From assembly GCF_036898095.1 (NCBI RefSeq), contig NC_090743.1:13839925-13903924 (forward strand): a stretch of 64,000 nt of DNA. Reading direction: 5' to 3'. The notes under the pieces are model-generated. The model saw nothing but the letters and a program-made list of their open reading frames with translations, searched no databases and was not told where the DNA came from. Below, in pieces: positions 10,931-23,018 of the stretch. The DNA comes from Palaemon carinicauda. Lineage: Eukaryota; Arthropoda; Malacostraca; Decapoda; Palaemonidae. How positions within the stretch are numbered: position 1 is the stretch's first letter; each line of letters opens with the position of its first letter. The position numbers and the translations under genes are program-made.

Positions 10931-11125
10931 ATGCAGAGCATGATGTATGCAGAGTATGCTGTATGCAGAGCATGCTGTATGTAGAGCATGTTGTATGCAG
11001 AGCATGCTGAATGCAGAGCATGCTGTATGCAGAGCATGTTGTATGCAGAGCATGCTGAATGCAGAGCATGCTGAATGCTGAGCATGTAGTAAGCAGAGCC
11101 TGCTGTAAGCAGAGCCTGCTGAAAG
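10931..11125. repeat. 16-bp minisatellite inside DIRS A gag
   Basis: About twelve copies of a 16-bp unit (consensus ATGCAGAGCATGCTGT), spaced 16 bp at 10931, 10947, 10963 and 10979. Because 16 is not divisible by three, all three minus frames encode the same cyclic peptide (HALHTACSAYSMLCIQ type), which produces the overlapping open frames here. Confidence 0.9.
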
Positions 11126-11739
11126 GAAAGCAGAGCGTGTGCATGGCGTTTAACATTTCTCAGAAATTCCATGACCAGTGCTAGAGTGCTTTATGCATGC
11201 TTGCATGGGGTTTAAACCATGGTATGCTGAACAGCAGAGTCAGAACGAGCTGGAACAACAATAGTGTGGTTTCCTCTTCAAGACTCCGATGAGGGAACAC
11301 CTGAGGCTCAGTCTGCAAAGGCTGAATAAAAGACAAGCAGAAGGAAGGCGCATGGGTGGAGGAGGCTGACTCCTAGCATGAGTGGTTGAACCCAAGGGTT
11401 GCGCTTGCTGAGCGGTTGGCGGAAGCGGAGTAGCAAGTTCCAGTTCCTGTGGTGTGAGCGGAGCGCGATGAGGAAGAGGCTGCGCAGAACAAGGTAAATG
11501 TCTCGCAAGCTGAGGCTCCTGAGGCGCAAGGCTAAGGTGTTGTGGTGCTTGCCTTATGGAGGGTTGAGCTCGCTGCAGCAAGAGCTGAGGAAACTGACTC
11601 ATCGACGGGAGAGGTTGTTGTACCTCAACCGAGTGTTGCACCACTGGTGGAGCAGCAAGTGGAGGCGGAGGAAGAGAGGTATAATCCTCCTGATCCCAAT
11701 GTAAAGGTTGCCTTAAGAAAGGCGGAGGCTGAACACCAC

Positions 11740-12425
11740 AGGGAACAGCAAACTCAGCACGTGTCTCAACATCGTACGCCTGGCAGGTGGAACTGCTGGC
11801 AGGTGGTACTGCGATCAGGCGGAGCGAGTGTAGGTGGAGGGAGTGTAGGCGGAGGGGGAGGAGCAACACTCTCAGCCCGACACTCACGCATCAAGTCCGA
11901 AAGCTGTGCTTGCATGGACTGTAGTAGAGTCCACAACATCATACGCCTGGCAGATGGTACTGTGATCAGGCGGAGCGAGTGTAGGAGGAGGGAGTGTAGG
12001 CGGAGGCGGAGGAGCAACACTCTCAGCCCGACACTCACTCATCAAGTCCGAAAGCTGTGCTTGCATGGACTGTAGTAGAGTCCACAACATCGTACGCCTG
12101 GCAGATGGTACTGTGATCAGGCGGAGCGAGTGTAGGAGGAGGGAGTGTAGGCGGAGGCGGAGGAGCAACACTCTCAGCCCGACACTCACTCATCAAGTCC
12201 GAAAGCTGTGCTTGCATGGACTGTAGTAGAGTTCACAACATCGTACGCCTGGCAGATGGTGCTGCGACCAGGCGGAGCAGGTGCAGGCTGGGCGAGCACA
12301 GGCGGAGCAGGTGCAGGCTGGGCGAGCACAGGCGGAGCGAGAACAGGTGGAGGGAGTGTAGGCGGAGGAGGAGGTGCAACACTCTCAGCCCGACACTCAC
12401 GCATCAAGACCGAAAGTTGTGGACT
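11740..12425. repeat. 151-bp tandem array inside DIRS A gag
   Basis: A unit beginning TCAAGTCCGAAAGCTGTG recurs at 11891, 12042 and 12193, exactly 151 bp apart, and once more at 12404. The last interval is 211 bp because of a nested duplication of a 30-bp GGCGGAGCAGGTGCAGGCTG unit at about 12271-12331. Confidence 0.9.
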
Positions 12426-12905
12426 GCAGTAGAGTTAACTTGGGGTCGGCAGACACTAAGTTCTGCTGAGGTAAAGCCTTAACAGCAGAGATCTGTTGTG
12501 GCAGAACCTTACTCCTCTTAGGCGGAGTGTAATCAACTGATGACTGAGGAGAGTCAGAGCTAACCCAATGACTGCATTCGGGTTGTGAACTTTAACTTCG
12601 TACGTCTGGCATAGGTCTGGACTTAACGTTTAAGAAGTCTTGAGACCTGAGACCAGCGTTACTCTGCCTTTATTTTCTCCCCTAATCTCTTCTGCAGACG
12701 AGCAAAATAAGGGCTCAATCGTCTGCGGGTGGGAGTGACGGTCTCGGTAAGACACGCCCACAACCACCGAGAATACTTCTGTGCGCCGATCAAGGCCTGC
12801 TGAACCCTTATGCCCTTCGACATTGCTTCTCCCCTGGGCTTGGGAGCTTGCAAGAGGTCCCGGACTGGGAGGACGACTGGCGCGCACAAAAGTACCCTCA
12901 CGCAC

Positions 12906-13213
12906 TAATCACTTATCACTTTGATTTCTGTTTGCACTTATTTCACTGAACTCGAAACTTTAAGTGGTTTGTACCTGAAATACGCAATTCTATCCTTTCT
13001 CAAAGTTAGTAATTGCGAAAACAGAATTACAATGTAACAGAAAAATCTAATGAAAGATAATTCAGTGGTTGGAAAGAGACTAAACACTAGATCACTCTAG
13101 AAACGTTTAGTTTCTTCCCCTAAAGAGACTAGGGAGAAGAGCAAAAAACGATAACGACGTTACTCGTACGCCTGGCAGGCTTGAATGAAACGTTTATCCT
13201 CTTTCTCCCTCCG

Positions 13214-13244
<31 letters not shown>

Positions 13245-14012
13245 TGACTTAGAACCTGAGAGAAGAGCCCAATCATATATATCGTTAAAACATATTATTG
13301 TTAAAGGAAAAAAACTGAAAAGTTCCTTTATTAGGATCAAAACCATTAAGTTAAGAAAGAATAAACAAAACGCTAGACACGGTTACTCTTACTGCAACGT
13401 GAAACCGTGAACATTCTTTCTCTATCGTAACGATAGAGTGCAAGTTGAACGTTCTGAACGTCAACAACTGCAGAGACAAAACAAAACGTTAGTTCAGCTT
13501 TGAAAACAGTACGAGACTGTCAAAGAAAATCTTTCAAACTCTGTGGCGGAAATAGCATAATATGTTAACAGGTAAAACCGAAATGACGGGCTCAAAGTTT
13601 ATTAACTTCGGTAAAAGACCGCCTACTATTAGGAAGGTCGAATATAAACAAATATAAAAATTAATTTTAATGAGTTTATAATAAAAGGAAGTTAATCGAA
13701 GAGGCCTATAAGAGGCGGAGAGATATAAAAAAAAATCTATAACTTTTGTTAAGCAAAATTAAGAAAGAGAGTCTATACTCTCTTAGACACCAACACTTCC
13801 GTCTAAGGGAAGGGTCGGCCATTGAAAAGTGAACGAGAGTTCATACTCTCTCGTCACCAAAATTAATCAAATTAATTCCAAAAGCTAACTAAGCTAATAT
13901 AGAAGTTTCCAGTAAAGCGACAGCCGAAATCAAAGAGAAATACTTCACCAAAGTCGTGAAAATACTCCAAGAACATAAGCGTATCCCAGAACGTCTTGCC
14001 GGAAGCACGACA
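12906..14012 (-). other. DIRS A 5' leader
   Basis: It contains no gene. It has a CT microsatellite at about 13209-13245 and blocks shared with element C (for example around 13.43 kb and 53.49 kb, CTATCGTAACGATAGAG). The shared leader marks A and C as one subfamily. Confidence 0.7.
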
Positions 14013-14172
14013 GAGGAATAATTGAGGAGGTGTCAACAAGAAGTACTTGAGTACCTGGCCACAGGTGGCGCTGGTAAATACACCCCCTTCTAGTATTGTG
14101 ATAGCTGGCGTATCCCTCCATAGAATTCTGTCGGGCAACGGAGTTGACAGCTACATGATTATCGGGTAAGTT
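14013..14172. repeat. DIRS A inverted terminal repeat, 5' copy
   Basis: Reverse complement of 7319-7476; the outer end TTTAATATTGAAAAA (14171-14185) differs from the other end and is matched in the internal complementary region. Confidence 0.9.
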
Positions 14173-14186
14173 TAATATTGAAAAAT

Positions 14187-14365
14187 ATAATTCAATGTTG
14201 TAACCGTTCTCAAAATATTTCATTTTGATTGTTTATTACTTCTCTTGTGGTTTATTTATTTCCTCGTTTCCTTTCATCACTAGGCTATTTTTTCCTGTTG
14301 GACCCCTTGGGCTTATAGCATATTGCTTTTCCAACTTGGGTTATAGCTTGTTATAATAAAAGTAA
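14187..14365 (+). mobile_element. Split SINE-like repeat (segment 3 of 3)
   Basis: Continues the repeat exactly where segment 2 stopped (TTCAATGTTGTAACC, matching TTTAATGTTGTTACC at 35.47 kb) and ends in the LINE-derived tail with TATAATAAAAG. It shows that DIRS A is an insertion into this repeat. Confidence 0.75.
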
Positions 14366-14367
14366 TG

Positions 14368-15545
14368 TGAAAGGAAAGAGCACAATGAATGCTATCTTTA
14401 TAATAAGAAAGTCCAAGAGAAATATCTAGAAGGAAACAGGAAAGTTGACATTTGTTTTGTGGATCTTAAAAATGCATATGAGAGAGTACCAAGGAAAGTT
14501 TGCTTGTGTTTCATTGATTTTAAAGAGGTATATGACAGGGTAGCAAGACGATTAGTCTATTGGTGTTTGAGAAAGAAAAAACTACCGGAGAAGTTGGTAA
14601 GGTTAGTGAGGATGATGCATGAAGGGGAAAAACCACTGTACAGACAAACTATGAGGAGTCAGCTATTCCCAGTGGAGGTTGGCCTACAGCAGGTATCTGC
14701 CCAGATTTCATTTCTATTTCTTGTCATTATTGATACTTTTGTCTTCAGAATAATGGAGAATTGCGGGAACTGGTGTTTGCTGCTGATTTAGTCATCATAG
14801 CAGACAGAAAAATAATTGTAAGAAAGGTTTATAGCATGGAAAAGAACCCTAAAAAGAAAAATATTGAAGGTGAACAACGGAAAGACAGGGCTAATGATTA
14901 GTAGTAGAGAAGGACATGAAGTAAATATTCAGGTGGAAGATGGTACAGTGCTAAAACAGAACAATGAGTTTAACTATTTAGGATGGATAACACAAGGGAG
15001 GTACTGAGAGAGCACTGAAAAAGTATAATAAGCATGATGAAAATGGAGAGAAGTAATTAGACTTAAAATCAAGATTTACAAGACAGTTAACAAGCCCTTG
15101 GCATTATACAGGGTAGAAACTTGGCCACTTAGGAGGAATGAGGAGGGACTGCTCAAAAGAACCATGATGAGGATGTTGAGATGGATTACTAAATATCACT
15201 ACTGGAAAGGAGGGAAGAGTTAAGATTTAAGAGGAATGTGTGGTATATGTAAAGTAAAGGATAAGGCTAGGGAAGTTTGTACGAGATACTATGGCCATGT
15301 AATAAGAAGGGAGAAGATGGAACCAATCAAGAGAACTAAGAATATGCCAGTGTTGGGTGGGAAGAGCATGGGGCATCAGCAGATAAGATTGGTGGATGTG
15401 GTGAGGAAGATCATTGGTGGGATGGGGTGGGACATGGGGAAGAAGATACAGTACAAGGAATAGAAATAGATGGAAAAAGTTGACTAAGCAGCTAATCTGC
15501 TCTACAGTGGGACTGATAGTGTCAAAAGAAGAAGAATATAAACCA
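14368..15545 (+). mobile_element. RTE-like LINE fragment, second copy
   Basis: Frames read NAIFIIRK, then a duplicated-looking VDLKNAYERVPRK and CFIDFKEVYDRVARR (motif A), PEKLVRLVRMMHEG and LFPVEVGLQQ (motif B region), followed by broken AADLVIIADRK at about 14.79 kb, where the Tyr of YADD is lost. It ends with a GRPxxR-like C-terminus and an AAGAAGAA-rich 3' end near 15540. Many stops; inactive. Confidence 0.7.
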
Positions 15546-16810
15546 GTGTTGTATGGGAAATAAGTCAATCTATTTCCTTGTCTATGAGTTAAAAGTTTGT
15601 ATATCTATTCAAATTTCAAGAATACAACAGATAGATAAGGCCAATAACAAAGCTGTCAATAACTAGATACAAAATTCTACGTCCAATTAGAAGTCAAGAG
15701 GGCTAATCCCCTTTTCCAGTTCTCTTGGATGTAGCTTACACCTAATCATAAACACAATGGAATTCAATAAGTTAAGTCTTTCCCCCACTTCCTCTTTGAT
15801 TTGATGTCACCATTCCCATCCAAGAACATAGGCTGCTTCCTCACTAGGTCTCGGTATTCATACTGGAAGTCCAGTTGGATCAGTTTTCCCTACAGATTCA
15901 ACTCCAGTGTAAGATATATATCAACACACATGTTGGAGAATCAAGTAGCCTAGGCCAAAAGTCCTGTCTAAAGTTCATTTGGGGTATAAATCATTTGGCC
16001 GTTTTGGTAGTCATGGAAAGGAATTCAGAGGCAAGTTACACCTAATTACCTCTTCATGATACAGACTCTGAAGCCTGAACAAGCAAACTTGATAAAGCAG
16101 TACTCCAACTGTCTTGTCTAACTTTTGTACCAAATAGGTTATGTCTCCAATGATGATACTATCAAACTTCTCACAAACCACTCATGACTAATCTAGCTAT
16201 ATCTTCAATCCCCTGAATACATCATTTTGCCCTTGTGCTACTTTCTGTGTATAGTAGTGTAACTCTTGAAGTGAAAGAATGTTATGGTCATTTTTAGTGT
16301 CTTTTATCCATTCAGTTGTCCCTCATTGACCATTGCACCGCAGTAAACAATATCGAGCAACTGCTTAACAAGTGCTAATGTTACTGACACTGGCTATCAG
16401 TACTGTGGTATAACTATATCCTTTACAGATAGAAATTTGCCAGCTCTGTGTTTAGCCATGTACCTATCATGTAGTGTAAAGTATACTGTATGCTTAATGA
16501 AACTTTTCCAGGAACTAGAATAGGGAGTGGTGAGCTGTCCTCACAATCTTATCATGAAGTGCAAAGAACTTAAGGTCTCTGTATCACCCTTGTCTATGAT
16601 AAGCTAATAATGGTATATCTAGATTTCTCCATACTTTGAAATATTCATTAGCATATCTTTTATTTTCTCATCTATGTACATTTGTTATTAGGTTTACATG
16701 TTACACTCCATATTCCTTAAGTGTGATAATCAACCTTATGTGTCTCAGGCTACCACACCCCAGTATAACATTATTAATACAGTCTATCTACCTATCTACC
16801 ATAAGAGCAA
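15546..16810. other. Unassigned non-coding DNA
   Basis: No gene, repeat boundary or RNA gene recognised in either strand; base composition resembles the other AT-rich spacer. Confidence 0.4.
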
Positions 16811-17110
16811 AAGGGGATTTTTTCTTCTCTTAGCTCCTCCCGGCTTGACGAGGGATTATGCCAAGTTTGGTTGGTAGTGCTAAGGTAACACAGCCCACCA
16901 TTCCCTTTTATCTACCACAATTGAAGCTTCATATGCTAAATCCCCTACTGCTGCAGTCACCAAGGCGACCGGCGGAAGCAACCGGCTATCGGATCTATAT
17001 CACAATTGCTCGCCATTCCTATTTCTAACACGCTCTTTTGCCTCTCTCACATCTATCTTCCTTATAACCAAGAGCTTTCTTCACTCCATCCATCCACCCC
17101 AAAGCTTGGC
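16811..17110 (-). mobile_element. 5'-truncated RTE-like LINE, 3' end only
   Basis: Its reverse complement matches the end of the copy at 18.78-19.06 kb: a WMDGVKKALGY-like stretch, then a stop and the 3' UTR (GCAGTAGGGGATTTAGCATA type). Orientation is opposite to that copy. Confidence 0.65.
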
Positions 17111-18095
17111 CCATGAAGTACAAGAGGTAAAAAATAAACTGTTACGTCTACGGTAAATCTGACGTAATGCATTTGGATGGTTGAACGCGTCAGTAATTGT
17201 TCTGAAGCTTTGTAAAGAGACTACATGAATGCCATCAAAATATACCTGAGGTACTTGAAAAAGGCAATCAATGTGGAACTGAAGGAGTATACTGTGCTAT
17301 ATTGATGAACTGTGATGTATTATTTTATCCAGGCATCACCATACTCAAGAGTTGAAAGTTGAAATTCCAATGATTATTGCAGGAATAGGAAGTTATATGA
17401 AGTATTGGATGAAACCATAAAAATCCACTGATAAATTCTAACATCTTCAATGACCACCATAAAATTCTATTTTAAGTTTTGACCTGTAACAAGTACCGAG
17501 GCATTTTTCAAGTGTTAGACTGGAATAAGTTTAAATATTCTCATCCTTATCAGACATTCTTGTTACCTTCAACATAAAGGAGCTGGAAATTTTTTATTAA
17601 GATCATAGAGGAATGTGTAAATATACAGCATACTACATAAGGATCTTGTGTTTTAATGTACTGGTAGTTTAACTATAGCTTATATTAAAGTGCATTAATT
17701 ACTTTCCATTACATTATAATAAATATGTTAATGTAATGACTTGTTCTCTTGAACCTAATATCACTCTGATATAGTTTTAAGTATGTGCCGGTGCATACAG
17801 GGAATACTCCTGAATCATGAAGGGTTAAGCATATATTTTTATTGTACTGTCGTTGCCGGACATTTTTGGTGCCTGAAGAGAAACTTTTTTTCATTTATGC
17901 AATTATGAAATAATTGAGAGTTACGAGAAGGATAAGTGAAATACAGTGAACATGCAAATGAACTAAGAAATTGCTGAGCAATTAATCACAATGCACCCAC
18001 TGCACTCAATTCTGTCACTCCAAATAAAATGAACCCCATGACTTTCCCATACAACTATTAAACAAAAACTTGAAGAGAGCAAAATGAGATTATAT
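17111..18095. other. Unassigned non-coding DNA
   Basis: AT-rich spacer without supported features; the minus open frame at 17709-17894 has no recognisable domain. Confidence 0.4.
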
Positions 18096-19168
18096 TTAAA
18101 GTATGACTAATAGGCAGATATGCGAGAAATATTTAGCAAAAGGTAAGGAGGTGTATGTTGCGTTTCTGGATCTAGAGAAAGCGTATGATAGAGTTGATAG
18201 GGAAGCAATGTGAAGGAAGTTGAGAGTTGATGGGGGTAAGAGTAAGATTATGAGATGTACGAGAAGGGAAGGTGGTGTGAGGTTGAATGTCATGTTGAAT
18301 GGAGAGTTACTTGAGGAGGTGGATCAGTTTAAGTACTTGGGGTCTATTGTTGCAGCAAATGGTGGAGTGGAAGCAGATGTACGTCAGAGAGTGAATGAAG
18401 GATGCAAAGTGTGGGGGCAGTTAAGGGAGTAGTAAAAAATAGAGGGTTGGGCATGAATGTAAAGAGAGTTCTGTATGAGAAAGTGATTGTACCAACTGTG
18501 ATGTATGGATCGGAGTTGTGGGGAATGAAAGTGACGGAGACAGAAATTGTATGTGTTTGAGATGAAGTGTCTAAGGAGTATGGCTGGTGTATCTCGAGTA
18601 GATAGGGTTAGGAACGAAGTAGTGAGGGTGAGAACGGGTGTAAGAAATGAGTTAGCAGCTAGAGTGGATGTGAATGTGTTGAGGTGGTTTGGCCATGTTG
18701 AGAGAATGGAAAATGGCTGTCTGCTGAAGAAGGTGATGAATGCAAGAGTTGATGGGAGAAATACAAGAGGAAGGCCAAGGTTTGGGTGGATGGATGGAGT
18801 GAAGGAAGCTCTGGGTGATAGGAGGATAGATGTGAGAGACGCAAGAGAGCGTGCTAGAAATAGGAATAATGGCGAGCGATTGTGACACAGTTCCGGTAGG
18901 CCCTGCTGCTTCCTCCGGTGCCTTGGATGACCGCGGAGGTAGCAGCAGTATGGGATTCAGCGTTATGAAGCTTCATCTGTGGTGGATAACGGGGGAGGGT
19001 GGGCTGTGGCACCCTAGCAGTACCAGCTGAACTCGCTTGAGTCCCTTGTCAGGCTGGGAGGAACGTAGAGAGGAGAGGTCCCCATTTTTTGTTTCATTTG
19101 TTTGATGTCAGCTAACCCCTCAAATTGGGGGAAGTGCTTTGGTATATATATGTATGTATGTATGACTA
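18096..19168 (+). mobile_element. RTE-like LINE, internally deleted copy with TATG tail
   Basis: It opens with RT motif A text (VYVAFLDLEKAYDRVDREA), then jumps past the polymerase core to VDGGKSKIM and FKYLGSIVAANGGVEADV (18220-18432). The C-terminal domain follows (18547-18885: LRSMAGVSRVDRVRNE, LRWFGHVERM, RGRPRFGWMDGVKEAL) with a natural stop. The 3' UTR ends in TATGTATGTATG at 19150-19166, the short tandem tail typical of RTE elements. Missing motifs B and C make it inactive. Confidence 0.75.
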
Positions 19169-19239
19169 ATGGATTGTAAAGTAATAAATGGCACAATGGG
19201 CACCTTAAAATCATAATGATACTAATGATAACTATATGG

Positions 19240-19672
19240 ACACTCAGTAGAGCGCAGACCTATGCCATGGCAGCTTGTTTCTCGACCTTGACCTTTGACC
19301 TTAAGATATACTAATTGGCGTGGATTTTCATACACTTAAATATGCACCAAGTTTGAAATCTCTGTGACAACGATGTCCAAAATTATGGTTGATTACGTGA
19401 ATTGCACATTTTGCTTGTCCGTGAGCTTGACGTTCCAAAATTTAATCATTTCCAGTTTTTTACATAACAGTTAATCCCTGCAAGTTTCATTACTCTATAA
19501 TTAAAACTGTGGCCAGGAAGCTGTTCACAAACAAACTCACAACTTCGTTGGCAGAGGTAATAATAACTAGAGGGGCATTTAGTAGAGTGCAGACCTCCAC
19601 CACGGCAGCTTTTTTTTTTTTTACCATTTGCTTGACCTTGACCTTTTACCTTAAAATGTATTAATTGGAGGG
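19240..19672. repeat. Two adjacent copies of an interspersed repeat, second truncated
   Basis: Copy 1 starts near 19240 (CAGTAGAGCGCAGACC) and ends near 19560 (CTTCGTTGGCAGAGGT). Copy 2 starts at about 19567 (TTAGTAGAGTGCAGACC), runs through a T-tract at 19611-19622 and CTTGACCTTGACC, and is cut by the DIRS remnant at 19672. The GCAGACCTC start is roughly inverted in the end, so a non-autonomous DNA transposon is possible. Confidence 0.55.
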
Positions 19673-21520
19673 AAAGACTGCTTGGAACTCCTAGTCAGTG
19701 CTGAGAGTTCCCAAAAAGCAGAGAAATCAAGCCCTTTCAGTTTGAATACCTGGCTCAAGGCTGAGCAGTAGCCTTTCACCACAGTGACTGATAGGGCCTT
19801 CTTGTTTCTTAGGAATACCAAAATGTTTGCAATCTGGGGAATAGGCTTTGAGTGGAACAATATTCACCCCTATGACACCCATCACAGAAGATTTTCCACT
19901 TTGCCTGGTAAACTCCTACTGAAAGGTGCTTTGCGGTTGGTCTGAAAAAGCCTTTCTTTCAGAGGAGACGCTGGGTAGTCTCCAGCCGTGAAGGAACAGG
20001 CAATGCACTGCGTCGTGGAATTTTCTTACGTGAGGTTGGTGTAGCAGGTTTGGCCATTCTGAAAGTTCTCTTGGTACTTCTGTGTGAAATTCCCGCACGT
20101 CTGAATTTTATTCCGCTGCTGGCCACTTTGGGGCTACTAGCGTTACTCTGACTCCATGGGATGTTCGGACTTTGTTCAATGTCTGACGAATCAGACAGAA
20201 CAGTGGAAAAGCGTAAAAGTCTAGTCCGTTCCATGGGTGTTAGAATGCGTCTTCCATCACTGCAGCTTGGTCTGGGACTGGAGAGCAATATACTGGGAAT
20301 TTGTGATTCAGAGACAGGGAATCCCACAAAGTTACAAGTCTCTTTGCCACTAGAGGTAGCAAAGACCATTCTGCACCAACTGTTGTCCCTCGACGGTTCA
20401 GATGGTCTGCAATGACGTTCCACTTACCAGGGATAAACCTCGCCGAGAGAGAGATTGCTTGGGACAGCGTCCACTTAATTATCTCTACTGCTAGATTGTA
20501 AAGCAGGAGCAAGACTGTGTGTCCTTGTTTGGAGATGTAGGTCACTGCCATGTTGTCCCTCATTAATACCACAAAGTGACCTCTCAGAGTCTTTGAGAAG
20601 TGGAGTAATGCTAGGTGAGCTGCTTTCATTTCCAGGAAATTTATGTGAAAGCCCTTATCCTCTTCTGACCATAGAGAGTTGCTCCTTTCCTAGGTGAACA
20701 AACCCACCCTTGGCAAGAAGCATATGTGAACAGAAGGAATTGTGGCCAGTGGAACCTGAAGGGGGGGGGGGGTTCCCAGTTACAGGTTCTCCTCGTTCAG
20801 CCACCAAAGCTCTTTTATCATCTCCTGAGGTATTTGCAGTCGGGTTGCAGGATGGTTCTTCAGAGACCACTGCAGCGAGCGCAGATGCATTCTCTCAAAA
20901 GGGATGAGTTCCCCAATGCAGAGAGATGGCCCAGTAGCTTCAACCAAGAGTGGGCAGGAAGGGGTTTCTCTTTCAGAAAAGTTGCTGCCAATATCTGAAC
21001 TTCGAGATTCTGTCAACTGATAGAAAGGCTCTGGTTTGAACTGATTCTATGTCCATGTCCAGATACCTGATGAAATGCTTGGGGATGAGGTTGAACTTCT
21101 GCATATTCAGTTGGATCCTTAACTCCTAGCACAGATCTAGGAGTAGGTCTCTGTGTTTTAACAGGAGAGCTCAGGATTCTGCTACGAGAAGTCAGTCGTC
21201 CAGGAATCTCATGAGTCCAGGCTGAGACAAGGGCAACCATTTTGGTGAAGACCTGAGGGGCTGTTGATAGGCCGAAGCACAGCACCCTAAACAGAAAAAT
21301 TTTGACTTGAAAGGTAAACTTTAGGTACTTCCTTGAGGCAGGATGGATGGGTACCTAAAAGTAGGCATCTTTCAGGTCTATGGTCAGAAGAAAGTTGTTT
21401 TTCCTGATGGCCTGGAAAACAGAGGCTGGGGGTCTCCATTTTGAAGTTTATTTATAGGATAGAAAGGTTCAAGTGGGAGAGGTCTATGACTGGTCTCCAA
21501 ACCCCTGTCAGATTCTCTAA
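19673..21520 (-). mobile_element. DIRS-like remnant (RT end, RNase H, methyltransferase, recombinase start), no termini
   Basis: Right to left: LCFGLSTAPQVFTKM of the reverse transcriptase near 21.25 kb; RNase H from 20629 (AAHLALLHFSKTL, MRDNMAVTYISKQG, NVIADHLNRRG); a methyltransferase-like block (FPVYCSPVPDQAA, DAF); then the recombinase N-terminal core at 19651-19860 (IPQIANILVFLRNKK). Frameshifts separate the blocks and the recombinase catalytic domain is missing. It resembles the second DIRS family more than A, B and C. The I/Nimb-like LINE ends inside it at 21521. Confidence 0.75.
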
Positions 21521-22985
21521 AAGGATTGATTGATTGATTAGGCATTTTCTGGCATCCTGACATCTAAGGTCATCGATGCCAACATAATTTTATATGAATA
21601 AAGAAATAAATACATGGTAATTAGATTTAAAATATTATAAAAGAAAAGATGTCTTTAAAAAAGTTAAATAGCTTTTAGAAGACCTGGTTCTGAAATAAAT
21701 CTAAAAATAACGCTAGCATGGTACGACACGTTAAGAATCTTGGCAAGGATGAACCCGCCACCCTAACCTCAAACTTCAAACAGATATCTATTTCTTTTGG
21801 TACTATAAGTGGGCCATTCGATCAAAAAAAATGTCTCACTGTCAAGGGTACCAAACATTAATTGCAATATGGTTGATGGTGCCCAGTCATCAGAAACTCA
21901 TGTGTCAACTAAGTGTGACCAATGCGGAGACAACAAAGATAAGTCTCCTACTTTTGGGGCATCGTATTATACCTCTAAAGAGATATAACATTTGTCATTT
22001 CTCTCATCTTATTTTCATCTAGACTATACCAATGCAGTTGCTAATTATTATAAAAGAAATTCTTAATGTTAGGTAAAAAATCATCAAAGAGGATGGGATA
22101 CCTTCTTGGTAGCAACTCAGCTGCAGCATTCTTTGCCAGTAAATCTGCTTTTTCATTCCCAGACACACCTACATGAAATGGAACCCCAAAAATCAAACTG
22201 TTATACCTCTCAGCCCATTAATGAAGAGCTACCCTAAAATCTTTAAAACGTAAGGGTTACTGGAATTAAAAACTTCTAAAGCTTGTAGGACACTTCTTGC
22301 ATATCTAAATAATGGTAAAATTGCCCTCATCTTTTAAAGCTATTTTTTCAATAACAGCTACTATGGCACATAGTTTGGCAATAAATATAGAAGATTCTAG
22401 AGGAAGTGCACCTCTACAATTAAAAGCACTACAGTACTATATATTCCAAATCAAACACCAGCCTCAGGTTTACAGCTATCAGTGTATATAAAAGTTGATT
22501 CCCTATGTTCTGCAACATGTTCCATAAAAAGACCTGGCTTTCAAGTTAGTCATGTTCTTTTTTATGCCAAGAAAATCTTTACAGAGATATCTGGCAATTT
22601 CCATGTTGGGGTTTATGATATCTTAAATGGAAGTACATTACTTCTAACCATATCAAGACTATCTACTAATTGTTTTACACGAAAACCATAAGGTTGAGGA
22701 GATTTTGGGTGGAACTAAAAATATCTACAATATCTTACTAGGTGTGCAGTCTGATAGGCTAAAGAATTAGGAAGTCTTTGCAACCTAAACCAATACCGAA
22801 TAATAGAAGACTTTCGGTAAAAGTCTAATGGTAATCCTCCAGTGTCAACAAGGAGGCTTGGGATAAGCAAAGTTCTAAATGCTCCTGTTGCCAATCTGAT
22901 ACCAGTATGGTGTATCTAAAATCTTTATTTGGCTTGGGGTGGCTGAGGAGTATATTCCACACCCATACCAAATTTTCGAAAAATG
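21521..22985 (-). mobile_element. I/Nimb-like LINE, 3' part (RNase H and 3' UTR)
   Basis: This is the downstream part of the LINE whose reverse transcriptase lies at 29.5-30.8 kb; DIRS B separates them. Read on the minus strand, a thumb region (IRLATGAFRT, RYWFRLQRLPNSLA) at about 22.78-22.95 kb is followed by a degraded RNase H whose HVGVSGNEKADLLAKNAA lies at about 22.10-22.19 kb. The 3' end has a TCAA-type tail at about 21521-21540. An RNase H after the reverse transcriptase is a feature of the I group of LINEs. Confidence 0.75.
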
Positions 22986-23018
22986 ATATTTTAATTATAA
23001 AATAAATTTTTGAATATA

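Larger units (their letters stand above)
10381..12905 (-). pseudogene. DIRS A gag remnant, expanded by minisatellites
   Basis: Homology to gag of element B is seen at both ends: QQPVKELSVRPRQSRQIRV near 10.4-10.5 kb, and RASRPPSPGPLASSQAQGR near 12.85 kb (in B: RACRPPSPGPLASSQAQGR). Between them sit two tandem arrays whose periods (16 and 151 bp) are not multiples of three, so the frame cannot be maintained. The Cys-rich gag start seen in element B is absent. Gag would bind the element RNA; this one cannot be whole. Confidence 0.7.
7284..14186 (-). mobile_element. DIRS-type retrotransposon A (complete ends, defective coding)
   Basis: Both ends are present: an inverted terminal repeat (7319-7476 against 14013-14172) and an internal complementary region (7521-7611) next to the 3' end. 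Genes read right to left: gag remnants, RNase H-methyltransferase with only the end of the reverse transcriptase, then tyrosine recombinase. No target-site duplication is expected or seen; flanks are the SINE-like repeat on both sides, joined at an AT. Relative to element B about 1.7 kb covering the gag 3' half and the reverse transcriptase core is missing, with the junction near 10325. The 5' leader (12.9-14.0 kb) is shared with element C but not B. Confidence 0.9.

Noticed and set aside
10781..11172. Three overlapping minus frames with repeated HALHTACSAY-type peptides
   Set aside because: The 16-bp array makes every frame encode the same cyclic peptide; this is an arithmetic effect of the period, not a repeat protein.
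11240..12410. Pro-rich and Gly/Arg-rich open frames on both strands
   Set aside because: They are shadows of the 151-bp array inside decayed gag.
17709..17894. Possible terminal exon of the BED-BTB gene
   Set aside because: No zinc-binding pattern or splice acceptor in the right phase was seen.
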